From Candidatus Gastranaerophilales bacterium (GTDB taxonomy: Bacteria; Cyanobacteriota; Vampirovibrionia; Gastranaerophilales; JAILCC01), in NCBI GenBank assembly GCA_024408745.1, contig JAKSUS010000052.1, forward strand, positions 1 through 7,694: 7,694 nucleotides of DNA, read 5' to 3'. Every line of letters starts with the position of its first letter. The stretch's first letter is position 1. Shown piece after piece: positions 1 to 6,241 of the stretch. The notes beneath the pieces are model-generated. The model worked only from the letters and a program-made list of their open reading frames with translations. It did not search any database and had not been told where the DNA came from. The position numbers and the translations under genes are program-made.

Positions 1-1
1 G

Positions 2-94
2 AGAGAAATTGCTTCTACTCTTGGTATAAGTCAGGGTGAAGTAAGTAAAAGACTATTTAATTTAATGCAAAAAATAAGTAATATGATGAATTAG
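2..94 (+). CDS. C-terminal end of a sigma-70-family RNA polymerase sigma factor (5' truncated by window)
   Basis: Only the last 30 codons are present, in the frame starting at base 2 and ending at a TAG at 92-94. The visible peptide begins REIASTLGISQGEVSKRL. This has the form of the sigma-70 region 4.2 helix-turn-helix, which recognises the -35 promoter element: an EIA-x-x-LGIS first helix and turn, then a Q-x-x-V-S-x-R recognition helix. The GISQ-x-x-VS pattern is closest to alternative sigma factors of the SigB/SigF/FliA type, but the fragment is too short to assign a subgroup. Another helix-turn-helix regulator ending in the same motif cannot be excluded. The gap to the next gene is 18 nt, so the sigma gene may lead the operon that follows. 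Confidence 0.6.
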   Translation, partial: REIASTLGISQGEVSKRLFNLMQKISNMMN

Positions 95-112
95 TTTAAT
101 AAGGTATATAAA

Positions 113-808
113 ATGACATTAGAGATAAAATATTTAGGCCATAGTGCATTTCAGTTTAAAGTAGCAAATACGGAAATATTAGTTGATCCGTTTTTATCTC
201 AAAGCCCTTGGTATGAAGGTAATTTATCCGAATTAAACCCTCAACATATATTTTTAACTCATGCACATTCCGATCACTTAGGTGATGCGATTGAAATTTC
301 AAAACGCACAGGCGCAACAATTCATGCAGTTTTTGAACTTGCTTTATATTGCCAAAAGAAAGGTGCAAAAGTTAATCCGGTAAATATCGGTGCAAAACTT
401 GAATTTGATTGGGGCATTGTTACTTTTATGCCGGCAAGCCATTCAAGTTCTACTCCTGACGGACAATATGGCGGTGTTGCTTCTTCAATTATGTTCAGAT
501 TTAATGATAAAAGAGTTTTTCACGCAGGCGATACAGGTTTAACCGCTGATTTAAAAATGATTGGTGAAACTTATAAACCTGAAATTGCTTTGCTTCCTGT
601 TGGCGGACAATTTACAATGGGAATAAAAGAAGCCGTTATAGCAGCAAAATGGTTAAACGCAAAACAGGTTATTCCTATTCACTATAACACTTTCCCTCAA
701 ATATCAGTTGATATAGATGAATTTACAGAACTTTTGCAAAGTGAAAGTTTATTAATTAAACCTGTAATAATGAATGCAGGTGAAATATACACCTATAAAT
801 TAAGATGA
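113..808 (+). CDS. UPF0173-family metal-dependent hydrolase (metallo-beta-lactamase fold)
   Basis: This 231-residue protein has the usual length of the UPF0173 (YtkL/UlaG-like) branch of the metallo-beta-lactamase superfamily. The metal-binding pattern is complete. The HxHxDH motif lies in THAHSDHLGD (H50, H52, D54, H55), a further histidine is H110 in the ASH stretch, the bridging aspartate is D140 in FHAGDTG, and the last histidine is H190 in IPIHYNTFP. The opening YLGHSAF and the PVGGQFTMG segment (162-170) are also typical. No signal peptide is visible, so it should be a cytosolic di-metal hydrolase, and its physiological substrate cannot be told from sequence. The start is preceded by a weak AAGG at 101-104. 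Its TGA stop overlaps the ATG of the next gene (ATGA), so it is translationally coupled to the first WYL regulator. Confidence 0.9.
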   Translation: MTLEIKYLGHSAFQFKVANTEILVDPFLSQSPWYEGNLSELNPQHIFLTHAHSDHLGDAIEISKRTGATIHAVFELALYCQKKGAKVNPVNIGAKLEFDWGIVTFMPASHSSSTPDGQYGGVASSIMFRFNDKRVFHAGDTGLTADLKMIGETYKPEIALLPVGGQFTMGIKEAVIAAKWLNAKQVIPIHYNTFPQISVDIDEFTELLQSESLLIKPVIMNAGEIYTYKLR

Positions 809-1677
809 TAGATAAAAACTTTGTAACTTCAGGTTTAAATGTACTCAATATTTTACAAAAACTTTTAATATCGAATTGCAAAAGAGAAGTTTTTGAAAAA
901 ACTATGTCAAAAGACAGTTTTTTAATTTATATTTCAACTCTTCGTCATATCGGATTTGAAATAGGTAAAGAATCTGAAACTTTTACATATTATTTAAAAA
1001 ATAATATTGATATGCTTTTTCTTAATAAAAACGACATAAAAATTTTATCGGAAATTAAGAAATTATTTTTGCAGGCAAATAATTATAAGGATGTTATTAA
1101 TTATAATAATTTTCTTTTTAAATTATCTAAATATACGGATGACTTTGCAAAAAACAAAATTATGAATATTGTTGAACAATCTTCAATAAAATTATCCGAA
1201 CATGAAAAAATTCTTTTTCTTGAAGATTGCGTAAATAATAAAACCCCTTTATTAATTTTACATAATTCAAATTCAATAAAGAAAACTTTTAAAATATTAC
1301 CCATTTCATTAAAATTAGAAAATGCAAAACTTTATTTATGGGGTAAAGATAATGACATAGAAGAACCAAGATGTCTGACAGTTGATAAAATATCGGAAGT
1401 TAAAATAATTGATGAGAAATTTGAATGTTATAAAGATAAAAGTTTTGGGATTTGTGAATTTAAAAATCAAATTTATTTAAAACTTTTTGATGAAAGTAAT
1501 TTTGAAATATTAAATAAACATAATAATAAAGATATCGTAAAAGTTTATTTTTCAAATCAGTTTGAATTTTTTCAAAAAATTCTCACGCTCGGAACGGATT
1601 GTAAAATTATTGAAAATGAAGAATTAAAAGAAAAGTTTAAACAACTTATTTTAAATATCGGGAAGAAGTATGAATAA
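805..1677 (+). CDS. WYL-domain transcriptional regulator, first of a tandem pair
   Basis: This 290-residue protein has the helix-turn-helix, WYL and WCX order of WYL regulators. Residues 10-62 look like a winged helix-turn-helix, including SKDSFLIYISTLRHIGFEI. Residues 135-203 match the SH3-like WYL domain: a strand pair, then LPISLKLENAKLYLWGKD, then RCLTVDKISEVKII, which stands where the family has an Arg/Phe-rich strand and the RI-x-x-V end. Residues 218-288 match the C-terminal WCX extension (LGTDCKIIENEELKEKF). The eponymous W-Y-L is L-Y-L (176-178), so the ligand pocket is divergent. Such proteins bind DNA as dimers, often sensing nucleotides or nucleic acid; the target here is unknown. 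There is no Shine-Dalgarno sequence, so translation probably depends on coupling to the upstream hydrolase. Base composition is very AT-rich. Confidence 0.72.
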   Translation: MIDKNFVTSGLNVLNILQKLLISNCKREVFEKTMSKDSFLIYISTLRHIGFEIGKESETFTYYLKNNIDMLFLNKNDIKILSEIKKLFLQANNYKDVINYNNFLFKLSKYTDDFAKNKIMNIVEQSSIKLSEHEKILFLEDCVNNKTPLLILHNSNSIKKTFKILPISLKLENAKLYLWGKDNDIEEPRCLTVDKISEVKIIDEKFECYKDKSFGICEFKNQIYLKLFDESNFEILNKHNNKDIVKVYFSNQFEFFQKILTLGTDCKIIENEELKEKFKQLILNIGKKYE

Positions 1678-2536
1678 AAAAATTAATAAAACTGCGTATA
1701 CATTTTTACTTTGCTTTAAATATATTTTAGAAAAAAGAATATTTAAAATTGATGATATTATTGAGTATTTGGAAAATAATTTTAATATAATAATTTTTTC
1801 TGAAACCGTTTTAAAATATATAAGAACGATGAAAAAAGCAGGAATTAAATTCTCGAGATTAAATAATAAAACCTATGAATTGAAAGAATTACCGTTTGAT
1901 ATTGATTTTACGGATGAAGAAAGAAACATCCTTTTTAAATCTTTTGAATTTAAAGATTTCTATATTGCAGGGAATTTTTATGATTTTAAAGAACTTATTG
2001 ATAAATTAAATGTTCTTTGTAAATACAGACAAACTGATTTCTATAAAATTATAAAAGCATATAAGGTTGCATCTGATTTAAAAAAATATTGTGAAGATGA
2101 GCTGAGATTAAAAATTCACTATGATAATAACGGCCAAGAAATAACCGACATTATTGAGCCAAAAGAATTAGTAATTATAAGTAAAATAATTTATTTAAAA
2201 TGTTATAACGTTACGCAAAAGGCAAACGCATTAATAAATATAAATAACATAATCCGGTTAAAACAAACTCCCGTTAAAAATAAAAATATATTTATAGAGC
2301 AATTTGTAAAATTAACATTTACGGGTAAATTAGTTAATACTTATGTTTTAAAAGAGTCGGAAGAAATTATTAAAAAAACCGATAATGAATTAATAATTAA
2401 AAGTTATTATTACGATAAACTTATATTATTTAAAAACATTTTGAAATATATGGATAGCTGCGAAATTCTTGAACCACAAAATTTAAGAGAAGAATTTTAT
2501 AATTATGTGAAAGAAATAATATTAATATACTGGTAA
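1670..2536 (+). CDS. WYL-domain transcriptional regulator, second of a tandem pair
   Basis: This 288-residue protein has the same architecture as its upstream neighbour but little plain identity to it. Residues 8-62 form the probable helix-turn-helix (SETVLKYIRTMKKAGIKF). Residues 135-200 resemble a WYL domain: LRLKIHYDNNGQE, then IEPKELVIISKIIYLKCYN, then ALININNIIRLKQ. Residues 210-286 resemble the WCX extension, ending MDSCEILEPQNLREEF, a classic WCX signature. W-Y-L appears as I-Y-L (174-176). The start overlaps the preceding gene by 8 nt and has a GGGAAG ribosome site at 1660-1665. A heterodimer with the first regulator, as for actinobacterial PafB/PafC, is a reasonable inference, but orthology to that pair is not shown. 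The gene ends immediately before a convergent small gene. Confidence 0.68.
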   Translation: MNKKINKTAYTFLLCFKYILEKRIFKIDDIIEYLENNFNIIIFSETVLKYIRTMKKAGIKFSRLNNKTYELKELPFDIDFTDEERNILFKSFEFKDFYIAGNFYDFKELIDKLNVLCKYRQTDFYKIIKAYKVASDLKKYCEDELRLKIHYDNNGQEITDIIEPKELVIISKIIYLKCYNVTQKANALININNIIRLKQTPVKNKNIFIEQFVKLTFTGKLVNTYVLKESEEIIKKTDNELIIKSYYYDKLILFKNILKYMDSCEILEPQNLREEFYNYVKEIILIYW

Positions 2537-2722
2537 TTATTTATTTTTATCAAATATACTTCTATCCGTATTAATAAAATTTTTGAGATTCATTTTTGCT
2601 TGTATTAAATCTGCTTCCGAGAAAACGGAAGATATTCGAGAACTAGCAGTATCATAAATATTATTTTCGCGTTTTTTAGCAAGCGCTGTTTGACTTAAAA
2701 AACTGATAGTATATTTGTCCAT
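2537..2722 (-). CDS. Small hypothetical protein, 61 residues
   Basis: I do not recognise this protein. It is predicted to be soluble and largely helical, rich in Ser, Asn, Lys and Asp, with no signal peptide, membrane segment or cysteine. A well-placed ribosome site supports it: AGGGA (complement of 2731-2735) lies 8 nt before the ATG. It is also the only open frame between lgt and the convergent regulator, and its stop sits directly against the regulator's stop without overlap. It lies 66 nt downstream of lgt on the same strand and could be the third gene of that operon. A possible private -10 box (TATAGT, complement of 2748-2753) lies about 25 nt upstream, with no clear -35. Its length means a chance frame is still possible. 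Confidence 0.5.
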   Translation of the reverse strand: MDKYTISFLSQTALAKKRENNIYDTASSRISSVFSEADLIQAKMNLKNFINTDRSIFDKNK

Positions 2723-2788
2723 GCTTTGTTTCCCTAAATATCCCGTTACTATAATAAAAAAATAATATTTTTAAAAATTTCAAAATAT

Positions 2789-3580
2789 TTATTCGGATTT
2801 ACAATTTGTAACATATCTTAGCGCAACAACAGACACTATAATTGTCAAAAAGCAAACTATTATTGCAACAGGGATACCAAAAAGATTTAAAACACTATCT
2901 GTTCTTATACATTCAATAAAAATTCTGCCTATTGAATATAATATTAAATAACTGAAAAATAAAACTCCCTGTTTTTTAAAGAAATATTTTTTTAAAATGA
3001 AAAATAAAATTACAAATATAAAAATATCCCATAAACTTTCATATAAAAAAGTTGGGTGAAAATATTCATAAAGAGCCAAATCTATCGGACGGTTATTTAA
3101 CGGAATATAAACTCCCCAAGGTAAATTTGTGGGAAGTCCGAAAGCTTCCGAATTAAAAAAATTTCCCCATCTTCCAATACTTTGAGCAATCGGCAACCCT
3201 AACGCATACAAATCAGCATATTTAAAGAAATCAATTTTTTTATTTTTACAATAAAATATTGTTCCCAAAATTCCGCCGATAAGACCGCCATGAATTGATA
3301 AACCGCCATTTTGAACCATAATAATTTCAGGTAAATGTGCAGAATAATAATCAAAACCTAAAATTACATAATAAAGTCTTGCCCCGACTATACCGCAAAT
3401 TAATGCCCAAAATGCTATCTCATAAATATGGTCAATTGTGCTTTTGTCATTATATTCTTTTTTCGCAAGGGTTAAAACAATAAATTGCCCGACAAGAAAA
3501 GCAACGGCAAGAATTATTCCGTACCAGTAAATGCTGAAAAATGGCGTTTTTAAAGCAATAGCACCCGGAGAAGTAAACAT
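2789..3580 (-). CDS. lgt: Prolipoprotein diacylglyceryl transferase
   Basis: Lgt transfers the diacylglyceryl group of phosphatidylglycerol to the lipobox cysteine of prolipoproteins at the inner membrane, the first step of lipoprotein maturation. The 263-residue length is normal for the family. Diagnostic segments are GARLYYV (66-72), IHGGLIGG with H97, the Lgt signature GRWGNFFNSEAFG (136-148) with R137 and N140, HPTFLYES (175-182), and SIGRIFIE (216-223) with R219 and E223. These correspond to the conserved catalytic or lipid-binding positions of the E. coli enzyme. Several hydrophobic stretches (about 16-38, 53-76, 92-110, 178-198, 234-256) fit a multi-pass membrane protein. AAGGA lies 9 nt before the start. 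The gene begins 2 nt after the stop of the lipoprotein gene, so the two are surely co-transcribed. Confidence 0.96.
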   Translation of the reverse strand: MFTSPGAIALKTPFFSIYWYGIILAVAFLVGQFIVLTLAKKEYNDKSTIDHIYEIAFWALICGIVGARLYYVILGFDYYSAHLPEIIMVQNGGLSIHGGLIGGILGTIFYCKNKKIDFFKYADLYALGLPIAQSIGRWGNFFNSEAFGLPTNLPWGVYIPLNNRPIDLALYEYFHPTFLYESLWDIFIFVILFFILKKYFFKKQGVLFFSYLILYSIGRIFIECIRTDSVLNLFGIPVAIIVCFLTIIVSVVALRYVTNCKSE

Positions 3581-3582
3581 TT

Positions 3583-4131
3583 TTAATTTTCCTTTTGTTC
3601 TCCGTTATTCAAATCGTTATCTATTTGTACAATTTTTTCTTCAACATCAGATTTATCTTGTGCATTTGGTTTTAATTCAAGATATTTTTCAAAATCTTTT
3701 TTTGCATTTTCCAAATATTTTAAAGAAGTAGCTTTATCTTCATTTGTCGGTTGTTTTTTATCTTTTGCATTATCAGTATCTTCACCTTCTAAAATTGAAT
3801 AAGCCCAATCTTCATAAACAACGGCTCTTGAATAATATGCATCTGCCATATCGGATTGTTTTTCAATAGCCTGATTTAAGGCTTTTGCTGCTTCTTCGTA
3901 GTTATTTGTTTGGTAATATGCAACCCCTAAATTATAGTAAGTTGCAGGGAAATCACCGTTTAAATCAAGACTTGATTCTAATCTTGCAATCGCTTTATCG
4001 TATTCGCCTTGTTCCATATATTCAGTTGCTTTTTGATTTAACTTTTGAATATCAATATTTGATAAATTTTTTACACAACCGCTTAAAAACAACATGGTAC
4101 ATAATATACTTAAAATAAATAATTTCTTCAT
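3583..4131 (-). CDS. TPR-repeat lipoprotein
   Basis: This is a 182-residue exported protein. Residues 1-18 are a lipoprotein signal peptide (MKK start, hydrophobic core) with the lipobox LSGC, which predicts lipidation at C19. Two clear tetratricopeptide repeats follow, at about 29-62 (KATEYMEQGEYDKAIARLE) and 63-96 (YYNLGVAYYQTNNYEEAAKAL). A third starts at about 97 (AYYSRAVVYEDWAYSI), is interrupted by a charged segment at about 115-133, and resumes at LENAKKDFEKYLELKPN (140-156). The tail is acidic and polar. TPR arrays mediate protein-protein contacts, so this is probably a membrane-anchored scaffold or assembly factor; no specific role can be named. A strong GGGAG ribosome site lies 5 nt before the start, and an extended -10 promoter lies just upstream. 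It heads an operon with lgt, whose product would process it. Confidence 0.85.
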   Translation of the reverse strand: MKKLFILSILCTMLFLSGCVKNLSNIDIQKLNQKATEYMEQGEYDKAIARLESSLDLNGDFPATYYNLGVAYYQTNNYEEAAKALNQAIEKQSDMADAYYSRAVVYEDWAYSILEGEDTDNAKDKKQPTNEDKATSLKYLENAKKDFEKYLELKPNAQDKSDVEEKIVQIDNDLNNGEQKEN

Positions 4132-4159
4132 GTTTTCTCCCTTTTATTTTCTCTTGAAA

Positions 4160-4168
4160 ATTATAACA
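4160..4168 (-). promoter_or_regulatory. Extended -10 promoter element for the lipoprotein-lgt operon
   Basis: On the minus strand this reads TGTTATAAT: a consensus TATAAT with the TG extension one base upstream. No good -35 box is found 16-18 nt further up (ATCAGT at best), which is usual when a TG extension is present. Transcription would start near 4153, giving a leader of about 20 nt that contains the GGGAG ribosome site. The position fits the lipoprotein gene exactly. It is a motif call only. Confidence 0.5.
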
Positions 4169-4217
4169 CAAATATACCTGTAACTGATATATTGTTAAAC
4201 GGTATAAGATATAAGAC

Positions 4218-4227
4218 TAAGTAGTTA
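4218..4227 (+). repeat. Direct repeat TAAGTAGTTA, copy 1
   Basis: This is an exact 10-base match to 4417-4426, in the same orientation and 199 bases apart. It touches the outer edge of the left arm of the inverted repeat. It may be a regulator site or the trace of an insertion duplication; chance is also possible in such AT-rich DNA. Confidence 0.35.
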
Positions 4228-4337
4228 TAATATTAATTATAAGAAGATGGTTTTTGTTTATTTTTTATAACAAAACGTATAATACAAAACAAAATCAAAG
4301 CAATATTAAAATTACATCTTCCGATAATTAATATTAT
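4227..4337. repeat. Long imperfect inverted repeat upstream of aspS
   Basis: The left arm (4227-4249) and right arm (4315-4337) are reverse complements at 21 of 23 positions. The outer 14 bases (ATAATATTAATTAT on the left) pair perfectly, followed by two mismatches (AA against CG) and then a 7-base perfect block that includes GAAGATG on the left. The loop is 65 bases. Inside it, TTTTGTTT (4252-4259) can pair with AAACAAAA (4287-4294), giving a nested second stem. No target-site duplication abuts the arms. Possible roles are a structured leader, a small mobile-element remnant or an operator region. The 14-base core is itself AT-only, so part of the match may be compositional, but the GAAGATG block makes a purely chance origin less likely. 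Confidence 0.6.
4278..4283 (+). promoter_or_regulatory. Candidate -10 box for aspS
   Basis: This is a perfect TATAAT, with a weak -35-like TTGTTT at 4254-4259 and an 18-base spacer. It would start transcription near 4290 and give aspS a leader of about 155 nt, including the right arm of the inverted repeat. TATAAT is expected by chance in DNA this AT-rich, so this is only a candidate. Closer to the gene I see only poor boxes (for example TATGTT at 4398-4403). Confidence 0.3.
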
Positions 4338-4416
4338 GAGAACAATTTAGTCCAATATGTTATGAACTAGAACATTATCTTGTAAACTGTTTTTGCTTAT
4401 GTTAAAAATAAATAGT

Positions 4417-4426
4417 TAAGTAGTTA
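4417..4426 (+). repeat. Direct repeat TAAGTAGTTA, copy 2
   Basis: This second exact copy of the 10-base sequence at 4218-4227 ends 18 bases before the aspS start. It also lies within a local tandem of 8-base units (TAGTTAAG at 4413-4420, then TAGTTAAA at 4421-4428). Its position just before the ribosome site would suit an operator or leader element, but there is no independent evidence. Confidence 0.35.
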
Positions 4427-4444
4427 AAAACAAGGTAAGAAATC

Positions 4445-6229
4445 ATGAGTTTAACAAGTTATAAAACAGTTTATTGCGGTGATTTGAGAGAAGCAAATAT
4501 TGATGAAACTCATACCCTTTCAGGTTGGGTTGCTAATGTCAGAGATTTAGGCGGAATTATTTTTGTGGAATTAAGAGACAGATTTGGCGTTTTCCAAGTT
4601 GTTGCAGACCCTCAGATTAACCCTGATGTTCATAAAGTATTCAGTAAATTAAAAGATGAATATGTTGTTACGGTTACGGGTAAAATTTCAAAAAGACCTG
4701 AAGATACTTTTAACCCTAATTTGCAAACAGGTTCCGTTGAAATGTACCCGCAAACTGTTGAAATTCTTAGCGAATCACAAGTTTTACCATTCCAGTTAGA
4801 AGACGGTGATAACGTTAACGAAGATGTAAGATTAAAATATCGTTATTTAGACATTAGAAGAAAACCTGTTTTAGATAACTTGGTTTTAAGACATAAAGTT
4901 GTTCAGGCAGTTAGAAATTATATGGATAATAATAACTTCTTAGAAGTTGAAACTCCGATTTTAATCAACACAACTCCTGAAGGGGCAAGAGATTATTTGG
5001 TTCCGTCAAGAGTTCATCCTAATAAATTTTACGCACTTCCGCAATCACCTCAAATTTTTAAACAATTATTGATGGTCGGCGGCATTGAAAGATATTTTCA
5101 AGTGGCAAAATGCTTCAGAGATGAAGATTTAAGAGCAGACAGACAACCTGAATTTACACAATTGGACTTAGAAATGTCATTTGTAAAACAAGACGACATT
5201 ATTAAAATGGTTGAAGGTATGTTGGTTGAAGGCTTTAAAGCAGCAGGCGTTGAAGTTAAACCGCCATTTACAAGAATTACTTGGCAGGAAGCAATGGACA
5301 GATTCGGTTCTGATAAACCGGATGTTCGTTTCGGCTTAGAACTATTTGATATTGGCGATATTATTTTAGAATCCGAATTTGAAATCGTTAAAAAGACACT
5401 TCAAAACGGTGGTATCGTTCGTGGTATCAGAGTTCCGGGCGGTGCTAAATATTCAAGAAAAGATGTTGATGATATTACAAAAATCGCAATGTCCTTCGGC
5501 GCAAAAGCATTAGCAAACATTATTTATAATGAAGACGGAACAGCAAAATCACCGGTATTGAAATTCGTTTCAGAAGCGCAAGCTCAACAAATTAAAGAAC
5601 GTGCAGGTGCTCAAGATGGTGATATTATCTTCTTTGTAGCAGATAAACCAAAATTGGTTTATGACATTATGGGAAGATTAAGATTACACTTTGGTAAATC
5701 ATTAAACTTAATTGATGAATCTCAACATGCTTTGTTATGGGTTGTTGATTTCCCAATGTTTGAATGGTCTGATGAAGAAAACAGATTTATGGCAATGCAC
5801 CACCCGTTCACTTCACCATGTTTAGATGATTTAGACAAATTAGATAATGATGATTTAGGCAACGTTAAATCAGTTGCTTATGATATTGTTTATAACGGAA
5901 CTGAATTAGGCGGTGGTTCTGTAAGAATTCACTCACCTGAAGTTCAAAAGAAAATCTTCAAAGCCTTGAGATTAACGGATGAAGACGTTCAAAGAAAATT
6001 CGGCTTTATGGTTAATGCGTTGCAATACGGTACACCTCCTCATGCAGGTTTGGCTATTGGTTTGGACAGATGGATTGCATTACTTGCAAGAACCGAATCA
6101 ATTCGTGATGTAATGGCATTCCCGAAAAACTCTCAAGCAAAAGATTTAATGTGTGATGCACCGACATTCGCTGATGAATTGCAGTTGAGAGAATTGAGAA
6201 TACAACTTAAACCGGTTCACAATAAGTAA
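4445..6229 (+). CDS. aspS: Aspartyl-tRNA synthetase
   Basis: AspRS charges tRNA-Asp with aspartate in the cytosol. The 594-residue length is that of the bacterial-type enzyme. Domains in order are an N-terminal OB-fold anticodon-binding domain (about 1-105, GWVANVRDLGGIIFVELRD), the class II catalytic core, a bacterial GAD insertion (about 291-430), and the end of the core. Motif 2 is CFRDEDLRADRQPEFTQLD (223-241) with ATP-binding R225. GGGSVRIH (489-496) and motif 3 GLAIGLDRW (535-543) with R542 complete the active site. The anticodon-domain RDLG (L35) resembles discriminating enzymes such as E. coli rather than the RDHG of non-discriminating ones, but the second reported specificity position is uninformative here. 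AAGG lies 9 nt before the ATG. It is the first gene of an aspS-nusB-ftsY operon. Confidence 0.98.
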   Translation: MSLTSYKTVYCGDLREANIDETHTLSGWVANVRDLGGIIFVELRDRFGVFQVVADPQINPDVHKVFSKLKDEYVVTVTGKISKRPEDTFNPNLQTGSVEMYPQTVEILSESQVLPFQLEDGDNVNEDVRLKYRYLDIRRKPVLDNLVLRHKVVQAVRNYMDNNNFLEVETPILINTTPEGARDYLVPSRVHPNKFYALPQSPQIFKQLLMVGGIERYFQVAKCFRDEDLRADRQPEFTQLDLEMSFVKQDDIIKMVEGMLVEGFKAAGVEVKPPFTRITWQEAMDRFGSDKPDVRFGLELFDIGDIILESEFEIVKKTLQNGGIVRGIRVPGGAKYSRKDVDDITKIAMSFGAKALANIIYNEDGTAKSPVLKFVSEAQAQQIKERAGAQDGDIIFFVADKPKLVYDIMGRLRLHFGKSLNLIDESQHALLWVVDFPMFEWSDEENRFMAMHHPFTSPCLDDLDKLDNDDLGNVKSVAYDIVYNGTELGGGSVRIHSPEVQKKIFKALRLTDEDVQRKFGFMVNALQYGTPPHAGLAIGLDRWIALLARTESIRDVMAFPKNSQAKDLMCDAPTFADELQLRELRIQLKPVHNK

Positions 6230-6236
6230 GGAAGGA
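6229..6236 (+). promoter_or_regulatory. Strong ribosome binding site for nusB
   Basis: AGGAAGGA begins on the last base of the aspS stop codon and lies 5 nt before the nusB ATG. It contains two overlapping Shine-Dalgarno cores and is the best ribosome site in the window. It fixes the nusB start at 6242. Confidence 0.75.
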
Positions 6237-6241
6237 CTAAG

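Larger units (their letters stand above)
4132..4444. other. Divergent intergenic region between the lipoprotein gene and aspS
   Basis: This 313-base stretch has no supportable gene. It contains the minus-strand promoter of the lipoprotein-lgt operon near its left end, a long inverted repeat in the middle (4227-4337), a candidate plus-strand -10 box in the loop of that repeat, a 10-base direct repeat around it, and the aspS ribosome site (AAGG at 4432-4435) at its right end. The region is extremely AT-rich, so weak motif matches here should be discounted. Confidence 0.8.

Noticed and set aside
805..2536. Naming the regulator pair PafB/PafC
   Set aside because: Only domain order and tandem arrangement are shared. 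The sequences are too divergent by eye to claim orthology, so no gene symbols were given.
2614..2631. Perfect 6-base hairpin (CTTCCG, loop AGAAAA, CGGAAG) between the convergent genes, considered as a terminator
   Set aside because: It has no T-run on either side and lies inside the small minus-strand gene, so an intrinsic terminator is not supported.
3885..4118. Plus-strand open frame opposite the lipoprotein gene, and a similar one at 3531-3731
   Set aside because: Both are antisense to well-supported genes and show no family features.
4227..4337. Insertion sequence or MITE
   Set aside because: The arms resemble terminal inverted repeats, but no abutting target-site duplication or transposase fragment is present, and other copies cannot be checked here. 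Kept only as an inverted repeat.
4254..4444. T-box or amino-acid riboswitch upstream of aspS
   Set aside because: I found no T-box sequence, specifier-loop arrangement or terminator/antiterminator pair with a T-run. The inverted repeat alone does not support a riboswitch call.
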